A model generated the notes under the pieces. It worked only from the letters and a program-made list of their open reading frames with translations, had not been told where the DNA came from and did no database searches. Shown here piece by piece: positions 55,842-63,684 of a stretch of 64,000 bases of DNA. The DNA lies in assembly GCA_021201135.1 (NCBI GenBank), contig JAJQGT010000006.1, positions 715,710 through 779,709 of the forward strand, given 5' to 3'. The stretch is from Oscillospiraceae bacterium. GTDB taxonomy: Bacteria > Bacillota > Clostridia > Oscillospirales > Ruminococcaceae. Each line of letters begins with the position of its first letter. Positions within the stretch are counted from its first letter, which is position 1. The position numbers and the translations under genes were made by a program.

Positions 55842-55870
55842 TTGACAAACCCGCTCGCTTTTGATATAAT
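55842..55870 (+). promoter_or_regulatory. Consensus sigma-70 promoter for tRNA-Lys
   Basis: TTGACA (55842-55847) - 17 nt - TATAAT (55865-55870). Confidence 0.85.
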
Positions 55871-55885
55871 AACGTAGTTGTGAAT

Positions 55886-55961
55886 GAGCCATTAGCTCAG
55901 CTGGCAGAGCATTTCACTTTTAATGAAAGGGTCTGGAGTTCGATTCTCCAATGGCTCACCA
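55886..55961 (+). tRNA. tRNA-Lys (anticodon UUU), CCA encoded
   Basis: GAGCCAT/ATGGCTC acceptor, D-arm AGCTCAGCTGGCAGAGCA, anticodon loop CTTTTAA, T-arm GAGTTCGATTCTC, ACCA end. Confidence 0.97.
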
Positions 55962-56038
55962 AACAACGAATTAGTCGAACTTGTATTGCTCACAAATGGC
56001 TTCGCTATTACGTTTGAGCTAAAACCCGACTAACAAAA

Positions 56039-56073
56039 AACGGCGTTCCTTTTGGTTCGCCGTTCTTTTTTTA
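56039..56073 (+). terminator. Rho-independent terminator downstream of tRNA-Lys
   Basis: AACGGCGttccttttggttCGCCGTT followed by CTTTTTTT. Confidence 0.85.
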
Positions 56074-56885
56074 TTTTCGCCGTCTGAATGCCAACAAATC
56101 CAGTATTAAAGCGGTTTCTCGGGCTTTTCTCGGGTTCGTTTGATTTTTGAGTTTATAGCGGGTTTTCAACAATATTTTTATCAGATAAAAAGAGCGGGCT
56201 TAACGGTGTTAACAATCAGCTTTGCGGATGATAAAATATACATATCGCCTGTTGCTCTATGCAACAATCCTTTGTAAACTGAGATTTTCGTTGTTGGTAG
56301 CTGCCGAAAGTCTCGGTTTTCTTTTTGTCTACGTTCCTAATATAATTTATGTAGGAACATTCGTTATATTTCATACATATGTTCGTAAAGAAATAGGCTT
56401 CCGGCTCAAAAAAATGCCTACTTTGTCTTTCTTGTTTATTTATTCTTATTTCTTATAGTCTTATATTGGTTGCAAATTTTGCATAGAGCGAAATGCAAAT
56501 TTTGCACCGATAAAAGCATTTTTTGCATTTCGGTACACAACAAATCTTGTACCTATAAGCCTGATTCAGAGCTCGGGCTTGCTGTATCACTCATTGACAA
56601 ATTAAGCCCGACAGAGTATAATATAAATATCGCTATTGTTCGCTGTCTTTGCAATATGTGATATTCTTCACCGCCGGTGCCGTTGTTGTGCGCCGGTCTT
56701 TTCTTTATGTGTTCTTCATAAAACAAAGAAAAGCCACTTTTCCGGCGTTTTCTGCCTCTCAGCGTTTAATTTGCCGCCGAAAGATTAAAAGCCCGCCTGC
56801 GTGTGATTTTGAACGTCTGAGTGCATTTGATGTGAGATATAGAAAAAAGCAGGGTTTTCGCCCTGCCTTCTTTCGTGGGTTCTTC

Positions 56886-57377
56886 TTAGAAAACGTGCTT
56901 TTTTCGGGGACTGGTTCCCACTGAGTCGTACCTCTCACCGTCAATGTCTATGAAGTAATCCCATATCATGCTATTTAGCCTATACTGAAAAGCGTCGTCA
57001 TGCCCGTTAGCTTTACCGTCAACATGTGCTATCTCATGGATAAATACATAGTTGATGAAGTTGTCGGGCTCATTGTCTATAATCTCAATCGAAATTCCTA
57101 TTACACAATGCTTTTTCCCGCCTTCTTCCCACCAAATATTTATGCCGTTTGTATCTTGGTTTTCTTTGGGCTGTTCGCACTGTCTAAATAGGAATAGTCC
57201 CTCGACTGGTATGTCTCCCGGCTCGGGATAATAAAACTTAGCGCAATAGTCCGCCGTGTCTAACAGTTTGTAAAGCTCTTTCTTTGTTATCCCCTTTGTT
57301 TCTGGTATTAAGTCGGGACAATACTTTTTGACTTTCTCCACTGTTTCAAGGTAGCTCAATTTGAAATAGTCAAGCAT
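56886..57377 (-). CDS. Hypothetical zinc-metallopeptidase-like protein (HEXXH)
   Basis: NYVFIHEIAHVDGKANGHDDAFQYRL; start MLDYFKLSYLE preceded by gagaggaggcgaaag. Confidence 0.65.
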   Translation of the reverse strand: MLDYFKLSYLETVEKVKKYCPDLIPETKGITKKELYKLLDTADYCAKFYYPEPGDIPVEGLFLFRQCEQPKENQDTNGINIWWEEGGKKHCVIGISIEIIDNEPDNFINYVFIHEIAHVDGKANGHDDAFQYRLNSMIWDYFIDIDGERYDSVGTSPRKKHVF

Positions 57378-57529
57378 TCTTTCGCCTCCTCTCTGCAAAT
57401 GCTTTGTGCTTCTTTTTCTCTTTTTCTCCTGATTCCTGCCTTGATGAGTTCGCCCAACTGTTGCGAGTAGTAAGCGTTGAATTCCTTTATCAGTGCAAGG
57501 CTTCTTTCGCTTATTCTTTCGTCTGTCAT
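57356..57529 (-). CDS. Hypothetical small protein (57 aa, below ORF-track cutoff)
   Basis: MTDERISERSLALIKEFNAYYSQQLGELIKAGIRRKREKEAQSICREEAKECLTISN; RBS aggaggtttacaag; overlaps next gene start. Confidence 0.65.
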   Translation of the reverse strand: MTDERISERSLALIKEFNAYYSQQLGELIKAGIRRKREKEAQSICREEAKECLTISN

Positions 57530-57586
57530 CTTGTAAACCTCCTAACGTGTCAAGCCTGCTCTTTGGCTTGCTTTTTTACCTTCCAG

Positions 57587-57766
57587 TCAATCTATAACCC
57601 ATTTTTCGCTATCCGGTACGCCCCAGTCGCCGGGCGTGTCATCATCCCATTCAAGAGCTTTTGCATCATCTTCCAACGCTTTGACGGCTTTCATGAATGC
57701 TTCCGGGTCTTTCTTATATGCTTCTATAATCATCTCCATTGTTTCTGTGGGGTCTTTGCCCTTCAT
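57587..57766 (-). CDS. Hypothetical acidic small protein (59 aa)
   Basis: MKGKDPTETMEMIIEAYKKDPEAFMKAVKALEDDAKALEWDDDTPGDWGVPDSEKWVID; RBS gaggtg; the ORF-track start lies in tandem repeats. Confidence 0.65.
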   Translation of the reverse strand: MKGKDPTETMEMIIEAYKKDPEAFMKAVKALEDDAKALEWDDDTPGDWGVPDSEKWVID

Positions 57767-57789
57767 TCTGTCTTCACCTCTCTTTTTTT

Positions 57790-57887
57790 GGAATATTCCA
57801 AATTCTGTTTCACACTTTTTGGAGTATTCCAAATTCTGCTTCATACTTTTTGGAATATTCCAATTTCTTTTTTCCACTCTTTGGAAT
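57790..57887. repeat. 31-bp tandem (iteron-like) repeats, three units plus partial fourth
   Basis: GGAATATTCC / GGAGTATTCC / GGAATATTCC / GGAAT.. begin at 57790, 57821, 57852, 57883; spacing exactly 31 bp. Confidence 0.9.
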
Positions 57888-57898
57888 GCTTTTTAAGT

Positions 57899-58345
57899 TT
57901 ACTTATAGGAATTTTCGGGCGGTTCGTCTGAGTTTTCAGATGCAAGTACCGCATAAAACCAATCTTCTACAATAGAGCTTGACTGTGGCGGGGTTCCTGT
58001 CATAGAACCCTTAAATGCTCCCTCAGTTTTTGCAAGCAATTCGGAGGCTTTCAAGCGGTCGGTCGGTCTTTGTGCGTCATCTCTGAATAGGTCGCTCCAG
58101 AATGCCTGAATTTCGGAGATGTCCGCTATCTTGTCTTTGTCTATTTCCTCTTGTATTTCCTGCAAGTGATTCTGAATATCAACATTTTTCAACAATCTTT
58201 GCCCGATGCTCCCGGCGGTTCTCTGTGAGTAACCGGCGGAAATTGCCGCTTTCGTGGCATTCCCGCTCTTTGCATATTCAAGGCAAAATAGCTCTTGTCT
58301 TCGATTCATCCCCTTAGTTCTCCCTTTTTCTTTTCCGTTTCTCAA
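57899..58345 (-). CDS. Phage terminase small subunit-like protein
   Basis: NRRQELFCLEYAKSGNATKAAISAGYSQRTAGSIGQRLLKNVDIQNHLQE...DISEIQAFWSDLFRDDAQRPTDRLKASELLAKTEGAF. Confidence 0.85.
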   Translation of the reverse strand: MRNGKEKGRTKGMNRRQELFCLEYAKSGNATKAAISAGYSQRTAGSIGQRLLKNVDIQNHLQEIQEEIDKDKIADISEIQAFWSDLFRDDAQRPTDRLKASELLAKTEGAFKGSMTGTPPQSSSIVEDWFYAVLASENSDEPPENSYK

Positions 58346-58710
58346 TCCGTTATCTTATACCATGTTGTTGAGCTCTTCAGCGTGTTTTCGTCCCGATAGC
58401 CTTCAGTTTCCGGCGGTTCCGTCCCTCTGTAGGTCTCAATCAGACCGACGGCTTCAAGCTCTCTTTTCCAGTTCCTGACCGCCTCTATAGAGCACTCCAG
58501 ACCCCGGCTCAATTCCCGGCTTGTCTTGTAAAACCAACAATCACACACGGTGCCGTCTTCTCGACTGTAGCTATTGGTTCCGCTTTTCCGCTCGATACTT
58601 AGCAAGTAACAGTAGAAACAGAATGCGCCCTGCGATATTCGCTTCAGCCGTACGGCTTCAAGAGCTTTCGCCGATACTTTGATATAGTTTTCTGTTGTGT
58701 GTCTGCTCAT
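58342..58710 (-). CDS. Winged-helix replication initiator/regulator-like protein
   Basis: TSRELSRGLECSIEAVRNWKRELEAVGLIETYRGTEPPET...TTWYKITD. Confidence 0.6.
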   Translation of the reverse strand: MSRHTTENYIKVSAKALEAVRLKRISQGAFCFYCYLLSIERKSGTNSYSREDGTVCDCWFYKTSRELSRGLECSIEAVRNWKRELEAVGLIETYRGTEPPETEGYRDENTLKSSTTWYKITD

Positions 58711-58721
58711 GCTCTCACCCC

Positions 58722-59036
58722 CTATAGCAGATGATACCATGTGACCGGCTTTTCACCGATGATTTTGTGTGTCTCGGGGTTCTCAATACCGACTCTTGTC
58801 TCAATCAGACCGGCGGTCTTGAGCTCTTGCTTTGCGCTGTTGATTGTCCGCTTGCTTAGTCCCGTATCATTTGCAAGGTCGCTTTCGGCTCGATAAAACC
58901 ATTTCCCGGCTTTGCAATACTGAAATTCGGCTTTTTTTAAAACCGTATATAGGGAAAGACTCGACGGCTTGATTTTTTTGCTTTCAAGTGTTTCAATCAC
59001 ACCGAAAGGAACCTTGACGAATTTTTCGCCGTTCAT
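58722..59036 (-). CDS. Winged-helix replication initiator/regulator-like protein (related to the preceding gene)
   Basis: AESDLANDTGLSKRTINSAKQELKTAGLIETRVGIENPETHKIIGEKPVTWYHLL. Confidence 0.65.
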   Translation of the reverse strand: MNGEKFVKVPFGVIETLESKKIKPSSLSLYTVLKKAEFQYCKAGKWFYRAESDLANDTGLSKRTINSAKQELKTAGLIETRVGIENPETHKIIGEKPVTWYHLL

Positions 59037-59051
59037 AGCGATTTCCCGCCT

Positions 59052-59360
59052 TTACAATGATATTTGCGTTTTGGCTTCTTCCTCTTGAGCAAGGGCGGTT
59101 TTTGCGGCTCGAATAACTGCGAAAGTTGTGTAACCCCGCCGCTCCATAAGTTGGATAAACCGTCGGAGCTCGGGGAGGTCGCCCGGCTCATGTCTGAAAT
59201 AGCCCTTAGAGCAGGCAAGAATTAAAGCACCGTCTCGCCGTTCGCTCTCAATCTCTTTTCTTAGCTCCCGGAGTGATACACCGGCGATATGTGCCAGTTC
59301 TTCAGCGTGAATAGCGTTGACTTCTCCAGTCGGTAAAATATCATATATCCGATGTATCAA
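59052..59360 (-). CDS. Phage-like hypothetical protein with HTH-like segment
   Basis: EELAHIAGVSLRELRKEIESERRDGALILACSKGYFRHEPGDLPELRRFIQLMERRGYTTFAVIRAAKTAL. Confidence 0.65.
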   Translation of the reverse strand: MIHRIYDILPTGEVNAIHAEELAHIAGVSLRELRKEIESERRDGALILACSKGYFRHEPGDLPELRRFIQLMERRGYTTFAVIRAAKTALAQEEEAKTQISL

Positions 59361-59503
59361 GGGCTTTCACCTCCCTTTTGTAGAGCCTGCTCGGAGTGGG
59401 CATTTTCTTCTCTGCGTGCCTTTACATACTCGATAAGCTCGGGGTATAAAGCCGCCGCCAGAGCTCGGGCTTGCTCTTTGGTTAGTAACTCTTCATCATT
59501 CAT
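59357..59503 (-). CDS. Hypothetical small protein (48 aa, below ORF-track cutoff)
   Basis: MNDEELLTKEQARALAAALYPELIEYVKARREENAHSEQALQKGGESP; overlaps neighbours at both ends. Confidence 0.6.
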   Translation of the reverse strand: MNDEELLTKEQARALAAALYPELIEYVKARREENAHSEQALQKGGESP

Positions 59504-59685
59504 GAGCAAGCCTTGAGTTCTTCGATTGCCTTTGTAAGTATTGCCCGGTGTTCCGGCGTTAGGTCGGTGCGTAACCAGCGGTATATTGTAATCTCTTTAA
59601 TACCCGCCTGTTCGGCGACTTCCCATTGTGTCAAGCCGTTTCTTTTGATTTCGTCCCGGATGTCTGCATTTTTAATTTCTCTCAT
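59500..59685 (-). CDS. Small HTH DNA-binding protein
   Basis: MREIKNADIRDEIKRNGLTQWEVAEQAGIKEITIYRWLRTDLTPEHRAILTKAIEELK. Confidence 0.75.
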   Translation of the reverse strand: MREIKNADIRDEIKRNGLTQWEVAEQAGIKEITIYRWLRTDLTPEHRAILTKAIEELKACS

Positions 59686-59874
59686 GTTTACCTCTCTTTT
59701 CTCTTGATTTAGTGTTTTGATGATGGTATAATAATATTGTCGGGTTATCTTCTCCCGCAACTTCTACATCAATTATAAGGCATTTAGAGGGAGCACTCAA
59801 CGGGTCGATTTTGGAACTCAAAAATCGAAAAATAGGGCGGAAAAGTTTTCTAATATTTTACAGAAAAGAGGGCA

Positions 59875-60783
59875 ATGGTGGAAAATTTAGGCTTTGGATA
59901 TAATCTTGAAATTTACAATTCAGAGATAAAGTACGATGGCAAAGATTATAAATTACCTTTGGTGTGTTCTGCATACGATGATAGGGATAGGCTCTATACT
60001 ACACGACATAGCGCAATTTTAATAGATGCAAGTATTTTAGATATGAGCTTATATCATGATGATTATATCGCATACGGTGAGCCTTTGCTTTTGAATACGC
60101 TGTATGAGTCTGGTTATAATGGAATGTTTCGCACCGGGATTATAAGTGATAAAGTCGTTATAGAGGATAGACTCGCAAAGGCTGGTGTCGCATTCTGTGA
60201 TGGCTCGAATGAATTAACCCGAAAATGGAATAGCTCTTTTTACTTGAAAGTCTTTGTGCCTGATGTGGATTATAGCAAAGTTACGATTTATAAGGGCGTT
60301 CCGTCCGCTTATGCAGTGTGTGATTGTATAGAACATTATGCAATCGCCCATAAATTGAGCATAAAAAAATGTGCATATTGCGGCAAGCCTTTTTTAGCTA
60401 CACATGGAAACGGAAAGTTTTGTAGCCGTATTGGATTTGATGACGAATACCCGGATGAATCGTGCAAAGTTGCATTTCAAAATAAAAAGTCCAAATTGCG
60501 CAAACGGTGTGACAGTTTGATTGAGAAATACGGTAAAAAAGCAAATGATTTCTTTGTAGACGAAAATACCGCAAGTACAATGGCAAGGAAACGTGAGCTT
60601 CACAAAATCGCTTGTGAATATGCAGATTTGCAATTCAGAGTTGAAGAACTGCGAGACAAATATTTAAATAATAATCCCGACCCCTTCGACCTTGAATGGC
60701 TTGAGTTTGAACTTGACTATAGATATAGTGATTTTTCCATGAAAGGCGAAAGTAAAGAAAATATAATCTTGAAAGAGGTCTAA
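59875..60783 (+). CDS. Hypothetical protein with Cys-rich zinc-finger-like segment
   Basis: IKKCAYCGKPFLATHGNGKFCSR ... CKVAFQNKKSKLRKRC. Confidence 0.75.
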   Translation: MVENLGFGYNLEIYNSEIKYDGKDYKLPLVCSAYDDRDRLYTTRHSAILIDASILDMSLYHDDYIAYGEPLLLNTLYESGYNGMFRTGIISDKVVIEDRLAKAGVAFCDGSNELTRKWNSSFYLKVFVPDVDYSKVTIYKGVPSAYAVCDCIEHYAIAHKLSIKKCAYCGKPFLATHGNGKFCSRIGFDDEYPDESCKVAFQNKKSKLRKRCDSLIEKYGKKANDFFVDENTASTMARKRELHKIACEYADLQFRVEELRDKYLNNNPDPFDLEWLEFELDYRYSDFSMKGESKENIILKEV

Positions 60784-60786
60784 CAG

Positions 60787-60969
60787 ATGATAGAAGTATA
60801 CGAAACGAAACACGAAACCCCGGCTTGCTCGATAGATGGCAAAGAGTATGAGGCTATCTTATTAAGGGCATACAGAGCGGGCGCGATTGAGCAGAAATTC
60901 CAGATTATACAGTACTGCATGAATGTATTAGAGCCGTACAACAAAATAACAGTTGAGCATACAGAGTGA
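60787..60969 (+). CDS. Hypothetical small protein
   Basis: Short ORF between 59875..60783 and recombinase, same direction. Confidence 0.55.
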   Translation: MIEVYETKHETPACSIDGKEYEAILLRAYRAGAIEQKFQIIQYCMNVLEPYNKITVEHTE

Positions 60970-60991
60970 ATTTTATAGTGAGGTCTAACCG

Positions 60992-62527
60992 ATGAATGTT
61001 GTTATATACGCCCGATACTCTTCACATAACCAAACAGAGCAGAGCATAGAGGGACAACTCGACTATTGCTACAGATACGCCGAAAGAGAGGGGCACACCG
61101 TTATTGAAGAATATATTGACAGAGCTTTAACGGCTACGTCTGATAAACGCCCGGAGTTCCAGCGGATGATTGCGGATAGTGAGGACAAGAAGAGCAAGGT
61201 TAAATTTGAGGCGGTACTTGTATATCGTTATGACAGATTCAGCCGGAACCAAATTGACGATATTCTCTACACGAAAAAGCTTGCTCAAAACGGCGTTGTT
61301 GTTATCAGCGTAACAGAGCCGATGTCTGATAACCCAGATGACCCGACGGCTCAATTTATGCGTGGTATTATACGGGAAATGAACGCTTTTTATAGCGCGG
61401 AATTAGGGCAAAAGGTTACAAGAGGCATGAATATAAACGCCGAAAAGCACTTATCGAACGGCGGAACAATCCCCTTAGGATTCAAGACGGTTGACAAGGT
61501 CTATGTGATTGATGAAGAAACCGCCCCGATTATTCGGGAAATATTCGATAGAGCTATAAGCGGTGATAGTTATACAGAGATTGCGGATTCGTTAAATGCT
61601 CGGGGTATCAAGACAATTAAGGGCGGAACGTTCGCAAAGGGTACAATCCCGAAAATTCTGCAAAATGTCAAGTACAAGGGAACGTATAAATTCGGCGACG
61701 TTCAAATCCCGGATGCAATACCCAGAATTATTGACGATGAAACATTTAGGAGGGCTCAAGAAGTGATAGAGCGGAACGGCAAAGCTCGCACCCATAGCAA
61801 GGCGAAAGGCAAGGATGAATATTTACTAACTACTAAACTATTTTGTGGTTATTGCCGGGATATGATGGTAGGAATGAGCGGACGCTCTCAGACGGGAGCC
61901 GTTCACCGTTACTATGCGTGTAAAAATGCAAGAAAAGGGACGTGTCACAAAAAACACGTCCGCAAAGAGTATATAGAAGATTTAGTAATCAGTGCGTGCA
62001 AAAAGCTTTTGACAGAAAGCAGAATAAAGCAGATTTCAAGGGAGCTCGAACAATTCGGAAAACGCAATTTTGAGTCAACCTGCCTTTATTCTTTACAGAA
62101 ACAGCAAAAAAAGCTTGAAAAGCAAAAGAACAATCTTTTAGATTCTATTTCAGACTCTGACCTGCCGGAACTGCGAAAACCGTATCAAGAAAAGCTATTG
62201 CAAGTAATGCAAGAAATAAAAGTGATAGAGCAGGCTATAGAAGAGGAAAAAGAAAACGATGTCAATCTATCAGCCGATGAAATATCAGATTTCCTGCATA
62301 AGATAAAAAGCGACTGCACAAATTCCATGAAGTCGAAAAAAGCCTTGATTTCAACATTCGTGAATAGGATATACCTATACGATGACAAAATAACGATTGT
62401 GTTCAATTCAAGCGATAAGGATGCTACAATCGATTTCACGGAATTTGAAGAGCCCGAAAAGCCCGATGAAACCTTGATTTCGGGCAAAAGTTCGACTTTA
62501 AAAATTGATGCTTCACCACAAATGTAA
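60992..62527 (+). CDS. Large serine recombinase (resolvase/integrase)
   Basis: MNVVIYARYSSHNQTEQSIEGQLDYCYRYAEREGHTVIEEYIDRALTATSDKRPEFQRMI; YRYDRFSRN; zinc ribbon KLFCGYCRDMMVGMSGRS...YYACKNARKGTCHKK. Confidence 0.95.
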   Translation: MNVVIYARYSSHNQTEQSIEGQLDYCYRYAEREGHTVIEEYIDRALTATSDKRPEFQRMIADSEDKKSKVKFEAVLVYRYDRFSRNQIDDILYTKKLAQNGVVVISVTEPMSDNPDDPTAQFMRGIIREMNAFYSAELGQKVTRGMNINAEKHLSNGGTIPLGFKTVDKVYVIDEETAPIIREIFDRAISGDSYTEIADSLNARGIKTIKGGTFAKGTIPKILQNVKYKGTYKFGDVQIPDAIPRIIDDETFRRAQEVIERNGKARTHSKAKGKDEYLLTTKLFCGYCRDMMVGMSGRSQTGAVHRYYACKNARKGTCHKKHVRKEYIEDLVISACKKLLTESRIKQISRELEQFGKRNFESTCLYSLQKQQKKLEKQKNNLLDSISDSDLPELRKPYQEKLLQVMQEIKVIEQAIEEEKENDVNLSADEISDFLHKIKSDCTNSMKSKKALISTFVNRIYLYDDKITIVFNSSDKDATIDFTEFEEPEKPDETLISGKSSTLKIDASPQM

Positions 62528-62601
62528 GAAGTATCCAGTTATGGGTACTTCTTTTTTATAAAAAATAAAAATGGGTCTGTACAGGATGAGTGTCAGACGA
62601 A

Positions 62602-62919
62602 GTGTTAGAAAAGCCCTGCAAAAATAGACAAAAAGGTAAAAGAAAAAGCCCGAAGATGGCTTGCCTTCGAGCTTTGTAAGGTGGTGGAGCATACGGGATT
62701 CGAACCCGTGACCTCCACACTGCCAGTGACCTGGGATAAAAATTATTTCATCTTTTTTGTAACCTTTTCTTCCCTTTTAAATCCTCGTAAAACCGCAGTA
62801 AATCAAGGTTTTATCGATTTATCTGCGTAAAAATCCGCAGTTCAATGCAAATCCTCAAAATTTCATCAACCCAGAAAAAGTGTTAGAAAAGTGTTAGAAA
62901 CTTTACCGTGTTAAAAAAG
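62602..62919. repeat. Four dispersed GTGTTARAAA direct repeats (62602, 62880, 62891, 62908) flanking the tRNA-Ala fragment
   Basis: GTGTTAGAAAAG / GTGTTAGAAAAG / GTGTTAGAAACT / GTGTTAAAAAAG. Confidence 0.7.
62682..62727 (-). pseudogene. 3' fragment of tRNA-Ala(GGC), probable att-site remnant
   Basis: Minus strand: CTGGCAG-TGTGG-AGGTC-ACGGGTTCGAATCCCGT-ATGCTCCA-CCA: anticodon loop through CCA; D-arm and 5' acceptor missing. Confidence 0.8.
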
Positions 62920-63165
62920 AAGTTACAGAGGAAGAATAATATATAAGCTAACTTTCAGAAATCATGAACATAGTGTCTCAAAAGCTTGCTTTATTTTCGG
63001 CGGTGTTGTATAATATTTGATGGGTAGTTTTACATGAATGATTGAACCGTCAGGATGGCGGATTGAATTTTGAACTAATCAGACGATTTTTGATAAGATT
63101 GAAAACAGGAAATAATTGTGCTATAATATATTTCAAGGCTAATCATAGAAAAGAAGGTATCCCAA

Positions 63166-63684
63166 ATGGCTATGCTGCAAGATTTAATTGCACAGATTGA
63201 AGACCCGGATTTACGGGAGCGGTTTGCAAAGGAAACAGACAAGCTGACGAAGCAGAAAAAGTTTGGGCTTGTATTCGAGGAACATCTGCCTGAATGCACG
63301 TCTCTTTACGAAGTGCCGGTTAAGGTAGGCTCGGTTGTTGCAAAGAAGCTCGGTGCCGTCAGCGATACTTACGTTGTTTTATCCATCCGGGATGGCATGG
63401 CAAAGTGCATCCGCAAGGAATCAAAAGAGCTTGAAGAAATACCTTTATGCGACCTTGTTTCCGTTGCGGAATTCGGCGAGCCGATTTATCCATATCTCAA
63501 GCCGGTTGACAGTGTCTGCAATGCGCCCGACAGCGACCTCTGGCACACGTTGATTGAGGCGGACAACTACCATGCCTTACAGTTACTCGAATATCTTTAT
63601 GCCGGCAAGGTAGATTGCATCTACATTGATATTTATCCCGCATATTTGATACAATCCAACGGAACTGTGCGCGAGTGTGCATAG
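63166..63684 (+). pseudogene. N-terminal fragment of a DNA adenine methyltransferase (Mod-like), disrupted at the catalytic DPPY motif
   Basis: ...LWHTLIEADNYHALQLLEYLYAGKVDCIYID then IYPAYLIQSNGTVRECA* where DPPYNTG would be expected. Confidence 0.7.

Larger units (their letters stand above)
55962..62640. mobile_element. Putative integrated mobile element (phage satellite-like, or remnant prophage) with small terminase and serine recombinase; boundaries approximate
   Basis: Cluster of phage-like small overlapping genes on the minus strand (HTH, wHTH x2, TerS-like, HEXXH protein) divergent from a serine recombinase; no capsid/portal/large terminase genes visible. Confidence 0.7.

Noticed and set aside
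55640-55860. Short ORF 55662..55892 minus with repeated 'ttttgag/gaag' wording
   Set aside because: AT-rich intergenic region overlapping the tRNA-Lys promoter; no coding evidence.
56222-56924. Three plus-strand ORFs (56222..56458, 56470..56661, 56649..56924)
   Set aside because: No RBS or family resemblance, low-complexity and overlapping repeats; not supported as genes.
57790-57890. Possible CRISPR array from evenly spaced repeats
   Set aside because: Unit is 31 bp in total with near-identical content throughout, so there are no unique spacers; it is a simple tandem/iteron array. No cas genes and no CRISPR array seen in the window.
57404-57931. 175-aa plus-strand ORF
   Set aside because: Antisense to the compact phage-like minus-strand operon and runs through the 31-bp tandem repeats.
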